Shown here: in pieces, positions 13,966 to 16,705 of the stretch
Layout: each line of letters starts with the position of its first letter
Numbering within the stretch: position 1 is the first letter of the stretch
From: Lachnospiraceae bacterium
Lineage (GTDB): Bacteria > Bacillota > Clostridia > Lachnospirales > Lachnospiraceae
Reading direction: 5' to 3'
NCBI GenBank assembly: GCA_900769175.1
Contig: CAAGFP010000101.1
Coordinates: forward strand, 1-16,705
Length of the DNA: 16,705 nucleotides
Translations under genes and position numbers: made by a program
Notes under the pieces: model-generated
Told to the model about the DNA's origin: nothing
Seen by the model: the letters and a program-made list of their open reading frames with translations, nothing else
Database searches by the model: none

Positions 13966-15006
13966 ATGTCAGTAAATGTAAGCAGTTTTGGTAAAATGCC
14001 CGGTGGCGAAGAAGTATCTTTATTTACGATTGAGAATAAAAACGGAATGCGTATTGCGGTAACGGATTTCGGCGCAATTTTAGTGTCTGTGTTCGTAAAA
14101 GGAAAAGACGGAGTGGAGCGCGATGTTGTATTGGGGTATGACAAAGTCGACTCTTATTTCGAGGACGGAAACTGTTTCGGAGCGACGGTAGGACCGATTG
14201 CGAACCGTACCAAAGATGCAAAGTTTTCCATTGACGGTGTCGAGTATCATCTGGATAAAAATGACGGAGAAAACAATCTTCATACAAGTCATCCGAATGG
14301 TTTCCAGAAAAGATTCTGGAACGCAGAGGCAAAAGAAAATGCAGTTTCTTTTTCCCTGAAAAAAGCGGATATGGATATGGGTCATCCCGGGAACCTGTTT
14401 GTTACGGTTACCTATACGCTTACCGATGAAAATGAAATTAAGATTCATTATCATGCAGATACGGATAAAGAAACGCTGATTAATCTGACCAATCATACCT
14501 ATTTTAATTTGAACGGACATCAGGCGAAAGAAGTATATGATGAATTCCTGACCCTGAATTGTTCTGCTTACACGCCGGATGTGGCCGGTGCGATTCCGAC
14601 CGGTGAAATTGCTCCGGTTAAAGGAACTCCCATGGATTTCACTTCTGCCAAAAAGGTTGGGGAAGAAATCGCATCCGGTTTCGAACAGCTTGAACTGGTG
14701 AAAGGCTATGATCACAATTTCTGTATTGACGGATGGGATCAGACCCTTCGTGAATTCGCAACGGTTGAAGATAAAGAATCCGGAATTATCATGAAATGCT
14801 TTACGGATCTTCCGGGAGTGCAATTCTATACCGGAAATCATGTTGGTGCTGTTTGCGGAAAAGAAGGCGTTGTTTACGGTGCAAGAAGAGGACTGTGCCT
14901 GGAAACCCAGTACTATCCGAATTCCGCTAATCAGGAAGGCTTCCCGAAGCCGCAGTTTGGTCCGAAGACCCCTTATGATTCTACAACGATTTATAAATTT
15001 GTATAA
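13966..15006 (+). CDS. galM: Aldose 1-epimerase (mutarotase)
   Basis: This 346-aa cytosolic enzyme interconverts alpha- and beta-anomers of glucose, galactose and related sugars. Key residues of the family are visible: N80 and R81 (PIANRTKDAKF), H106 (NNLHTSHPNGFQKRFW), the catalytic acid H177 (NLTNHTYFNLNG), D249 (KGYDHNFCID) and the catalytic base E313 (LCLETQYYPNSANQ). The length is normal for the family. GGGAGGG precedes the ATG. It lies 17 bp after recR and 24 bp before the DUF5711 gene, with no terminator between, so it probably rides on the dnaX-recR transcript. Its metabolic link to those genes is not obvious. Confidence 0.94.
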   Translation: MSVNVSSFGKMPGGEEVSLFTIENKNGMRIAVTDFGAILVSVFVKGKDGVERDVVLGYDKVDSYFEDGNCFGATVGPIANRTKDAKFSIDGVEYHLDKNDGENNLHTSHPNGFQKRFWNAEAKENAVSFSLKKADMDMGHPGNLFVTVTYTLTDENEIKIHYHADTDKETLINLTNHTYFNLNGHQAKEVYDEFLTLNCSAYTPDVAGAIPTGEIAPVKGTPMDFTSAKKVGEEIASGFEQLELVKGYDHNFCIDGWDQTLREFATVEDKESGIIMKCFTDLPGVQFYTGNHVGAVCGKEGVVYGARRGLCLETQYYPNSANQEGFPKPQFGPKTPYDSTTIYKFV

Positions 15007-15030
15007 ATGTAAAGGTGAAAGAGGTTATGA

Positions 15031-16257
15031 ATGGCAGGCAACAAAAATAATAAAAATATTAAATCATTAGACCGTTTTAAACCAAAGTCCGTAAAAGATT
15101 CACAAAAGGGCACAGGGGATTTTTTGAGCCGGCTGGCAAAACATAGGGCAGGCATTGCCATTCGTGTTTCCATTGTGCTTGCGGTATGTGTGCTCGCTTC
15201 CCTGATTTTTTACTTTATCTGGTTGAACAAATTTTATAGTTCTTATGTGGTTGTCGGAGAGGTCCCTTTTACGATTCATATCGGCTCCGAAGTAAGACGG
15301 TTCGGGAATAATATTTTAGTCTATAATTCTGACGGAATGAAATGCGTAAACGGAAAAGGAGAAGTGGTCTGGAATGAAACCTTCCAGATGCAGTCCCCCA
15401 TGATTGAAATCAGTAACCAGATGCTTGCGGTAGCCGATTATAACGGCAGTATGATTTATATTATGGATGAAAATGGCGCAGTCGGAACGATTAATACAGG
15501 AATCCCTATCCATAAAATCAAAATCTCTTCCAGCGGATATGTTATGGCGGTATTGGATGATTCTTCTACAACTCCGATTTATATTTACAATACCGCAGGG
15601 GAAAAGAAAGTATTCTTTAATACCAGTATGGATGATTTCGGATATCCGCTTGATTTCAGTATTTCGGACAACGGAATGTTAGTCGGCGTATCTTACCTGT
15701 ATGTTGACAGCGGTACCTATAAGACGGATATTGCTTTCTATAATTTCGGCGGCGTAGGACAGAATGAAACCGATAATCTGGTCAGTGTTTATAATTATTC
15801 GACAGCAGTTGTGCCTCAGATTAAATTTCTTGGAAATGACAAGGTGGTTGCAGTTGCTGATAACCGGCTGATGTTTTATGCCGGTGACCAGAAACTATCC
15901 AGTGAAGGAGAAGTTCTGCTTCAGGAAGAAATTTTATCGGTTTATTATGGTAAAGAATATGTTGCACTTGTTTTTCGCAATATTGAAGGTGACGAAAAAT
16001 ATCGAATCGATGTTTATGATGCAAACGGAAAGAAAAAGGATTCGATTAAGTTTTCGGAGGATTTTCAGGATATTTATTTCGATTCGGACCGCATGATTGT
16101 TTATAGTTCCAACCATTGCCTGATTCATAAGGTAGGCGGAATTGATAAATTTGACGGAGATTTTGAACGTGCTGTTTTGAGCGTTCTTCCTACAAAGTCG
16201 ACAGAAAAGTATGTTTTGGTTACAAGCGATGGTTTCCAGACAATCGAATTAAGATAA
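15031..16257 (+). CDS. DUF5711 family membrane-anchored beta-propeller-like protein
   Basis: This 408-aa protein is of unknown function. A basic, hydrophilic N-terminus (~42 residues) is followed by one membrane helix (about 43-64) and then an all-beta extracytoplasmic domain. That domain is built of repeated short strands with patterns such as GNNILVYNSDGMKCVNGKGE, QMLAVADYNGSMIYIMDENG and GYVMAVLDDSSTTPIYIYNT, resembling propeller blades. This matches the DUF5711 group found in Lachnospiraceae-type genomes. AAAGAGGT at 15018-15025 serves as the ribosome site. It is the last gene of the dnaX-ybaB-recR-galM run. The blade count and any ligand are not determinable by eye. Confidence 0.8.
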   Translation: MAGNKNNKNIKSLDRFKPKSVKDSQKGTGDFLSRLAKHRAGIAIRVSIVLAVCVLASLIFYFIWLNKFYSSYVVVGEVPFTIHIGSEVRRFGNNILVYNSDGMKCVNGKGEVVWNETFQMQSPMIEISNQMLAVADYNGSMIYIMDENGAVGTINTGIPIHKIKISSSGYVMAVLDDSSTTPIYIYNTAGEKKVFFNTSMDDFGYPLDFSISDNGMLVGVSYLYVDSGTYKTDIAFYNFGGVGQNETDNLVSVYNYSTAVVPQIKFLGNDKVVAVADNRLMFYAGDQKLSSEGEVLLQEEILSVYYGKEYVALVFRNIEGDEKYRIDVYDANGKKKDSIKFSEDFQDIYFDSDRMIVYSSNHCLIHKVGGIDKFDGDFERAVLSVLPTKSTEKYVLVTSDGFQTIELR

Positions 16258-16332
16258 TTGTATTTCGGATTTGTGTGTCTGTGCTGAGCTCAGACGGCAC
16301 AATTCCGGAATCCGGACAGGATAATCTACAAT
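16257..16332 (+). other. Nested stem-loop structure directly after the DUF5711 stop codon
   Basis: Successive pairings: ATTGTA (16257-16262) with TACAAT (16327-16332); TTCGGAT (16264-16270) with ATCCGGA (16310-16316, one G-U); TTGTG (16271-16275) with CACAA (16298-16302); GTCTG (16277-16281) with CAGAC (16291-16295), loop of 9 nt. No T-run follows, so it is not a typical terminator. It may stabilise the mRNA 3' end or belong to the downstream RNA candidate. Confidence 0.45.
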
Positions 16333-16354
16333 AACTCTTTGCACTGCATATAAA
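16325..16354 (+). promoter_or_regulatory. Candidate promoter for the structured RNA
   Basis: TCTACA (16325-16330, four of six) and TATAAA (16349-16354, five of six) are separated by 18 bp. It would start transcription near 16361, at the head of the folded segment. It is suggestive only, and it overlaps the preceding stem-loop. Confidence 0.35.
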
Positions 16355-16358
16355 TCTA

Positions 16359-16473
16359 CAGTACAAACTGAGCAGACCGTGAGTTTATTCATGGAGTCGG
16401 GTTGCGTAAAGCGACAGTGGAAGTTTCATCCACGGGACAGTAGTTGCTAATACTGATTCGTGGGTGTTTTTTT
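16359..16473 (+). ncRNA. Candidate structured RNA or leader ending in an intrinsic terminator (family not recognised)
   Basis: Five local helices occur in ~115 nt: CAGT-acaa-ACTG (16359-16370); CCGTGA/TCATGG (16377-16394); GTTGC/GCGAC with loop GTAAA (16401-16415); GTGGA/TCCAC (16417-16433); and a terminator stem. The GTGGA/TCCAC hairpin shares 16429-16433 with the terminator's 5' arm, so the two cannot form together, as in an attenuator. No known riboswitch core (T-box, SAM, lysine, cobalamin, GEMM, THF, ZTP) was recognised. No protein gene follows within the window, so a free-standing small RNA is equally possible. Confidence 0.5.
16427..16473 (+). terminator. Intrinsic terminator of the RNA candidate (and possibly of the dnaX-DUF5711 run)
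   Basis: CATCCACG (16427-16434) pairs with CGTGGGTG (16459-16466) over 8 bp, including one T-G. It is extended inward by G-T pairs and CAGTA (16438-16442) with TACTG (16451-16455), with an 8-nt loop. Seven T (16467-16473) follow directly. No other terminator is seen after the DUF5711 gene. Confidence 0.8.
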
Positions 16474-16601
16474 ATCTGATTTTTCTGATTATAATCTGTA
16501 AGAATTCCCACAATGAAAAGTGCCATAGAGAACAATCACCACCTGAAAAGGAGTATGCGCATAATTTTATGAAACGTTGACTTGCGCCATTCTTCTATTT
16601 T
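16474..16601. other. Non-coding stretch without recognised genes
   Basis: No convincing open frame lies on either strand. TATAAT at 16490-16495 has only a T-run in place of a -35. AAAGGAG near 16547-16553 precedes an ATG that reads only five codons before a stop. With the preceding RNA candidate and the following palindromic element, this completes the 448-bp gene-free end of the window. Confidence 0.5.
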
Positions 16602-16698
16602 ATGATGTTAGGGTCAAAATGTATTTTGTTTTGCGTGTCCCAAAGTCATACTTTTTCATGCAAGCATGAAACGTATGACCTTTTGACCCTGGTATCAT
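16602..16698. repeat. MITE-like imperfect palindrome with AGGGTCAAAA/TTTTGACCCT termini
   Basis: Outer arms 16602-16619 and 16681-16698 pair over 18 bp with three G-T wobbles, centred on AGGGTCAAAA and TTTTGACCCT. Inside is a second hairpin: GTCATAC (16645-16651) with GTATGAC (16673-16679), then TTTCATGC (16654-16661) with GCATGAAA (16664-16671). It is about 97 bp with no coding capacity. The inverted termini suggest a small non-autonomous mobile element or dispersed repeat. Only one copy is in the window, so mobility is not shown. Confidence 0.5.
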
Positions 16699-16705
16699 TT
16701 TATCA

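Noticed and set aside
14080..14841. 253-codon open frame on the - strand opposite galM
   Set aside because: It lies fully antisense to a well-conserved epimerase, with no ribosome site or promoter, and shows no recognisable protein features.
16359..16473. Assignment as a T-box, SAM, lysine, cobalamin, c-di-GMP, THF or ZTP riboswitch
   Set aside because: None of the conserved cores of these classes can be found in the segment, so it is left as an unassigned RNA candidate.
1..16705. CRISPR array, prophage, insertion sequence or restriction/defence genes
   Set aside because: There are no regularly spaced identical repeats, transposase, integrase, phage structural or nuclease genes in any frame of the window.

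Overview
The window looks like chromosomal DNA from a low-to-mid GC Firmicute, most likely a Lachnospiraceae-type Clostridium relative. The evidence is the monofunctional aspartokinase next to homoserine dehydrogenase, the dnaX-ybaB-recR order, the Gly/Ser/His-rich TPM-domain proteins, a DUF5711 protein, a clostridial-type phosphofructokinase, and strong AGGAGG-type ribosome binding sites. All protein genes lie on the + strand. The only gene on the - strand is a tRNA-Ser(CGA). Genus cannot be decided from the sequence.

Layout. (1) 1-1830: the 3' end of homoserine dehydrogenase, then aspartokinase, closed by a strong intrinsic terminator. The aspartokinase Shine-Dalgarno is separated from its ATG by a perfect 7-bp hairpin. 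(2) 1831-6153: a membrane/regulatory cluster with an acyltransferase-3 membrane protein, a LytTR DNA-binding protein (ATGA overlap), a DUF3021 membrane protein, and two tandem paralogous TPM-like membrane proteins with C-terminal zinc ribbons. (3) 6284-9876: a three-gene MacA/MacB-like export system (membrane fusion protein, ATPase, FtsX-type permease) with overlapping genes, ending in a hairpin terminator. (4) 9877-10162: tRNA-Ser(CGA) on the - strand with a near-consensus promoter, divergent from the pfk promoter. A 14-bp direct repeat sits between the two promoters. (5) 10163-11363: phosphofructokinase of the PPi-like/mixed clade, whose last ~40 nt recur as two decayed tandem copies in the 3' spacer. 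(6) 11364-13948: dnaX-ybaB-recR, the conserved replication/repair operon, followed closely by galM (aldose 1-epimerase) and a DUF5711 beta-propeller-like membrane protein. (7) 16258-16705: no protein gene. It holds a nested stem-loop directly after the last stop codon, a compact candidate structured RNA ending in an intrinsic terminator with a competing hairpin, and an imperfect-palindrome (MITE-like) element at the window edge.

How the genes work together. hom and aspartokinase supply the aspartate-family amino acid pathway. The LytTR/DUF3021 pair resembles LytTR regulator/membrane-inhibitor modules and probably controls the envelope genes around it. The MFP-ATPase-permease set would assemble into one exporter. 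dnaX, ybaB and recR serve replication and recombination repair. pfk and galM belong to sugar catabolism.

The items most worth a second look are the structured RNA candidate near 16360-16473, the pfk-tail tandem repeats, the hairpin-bridged Shine-Dalgarno of aspartokinase, the direct repeat between the divergent promoters, and the acyltransferase/LytTR/DUF3021/TPM cluster. No complete, clearly new defence or mobile system is visible.
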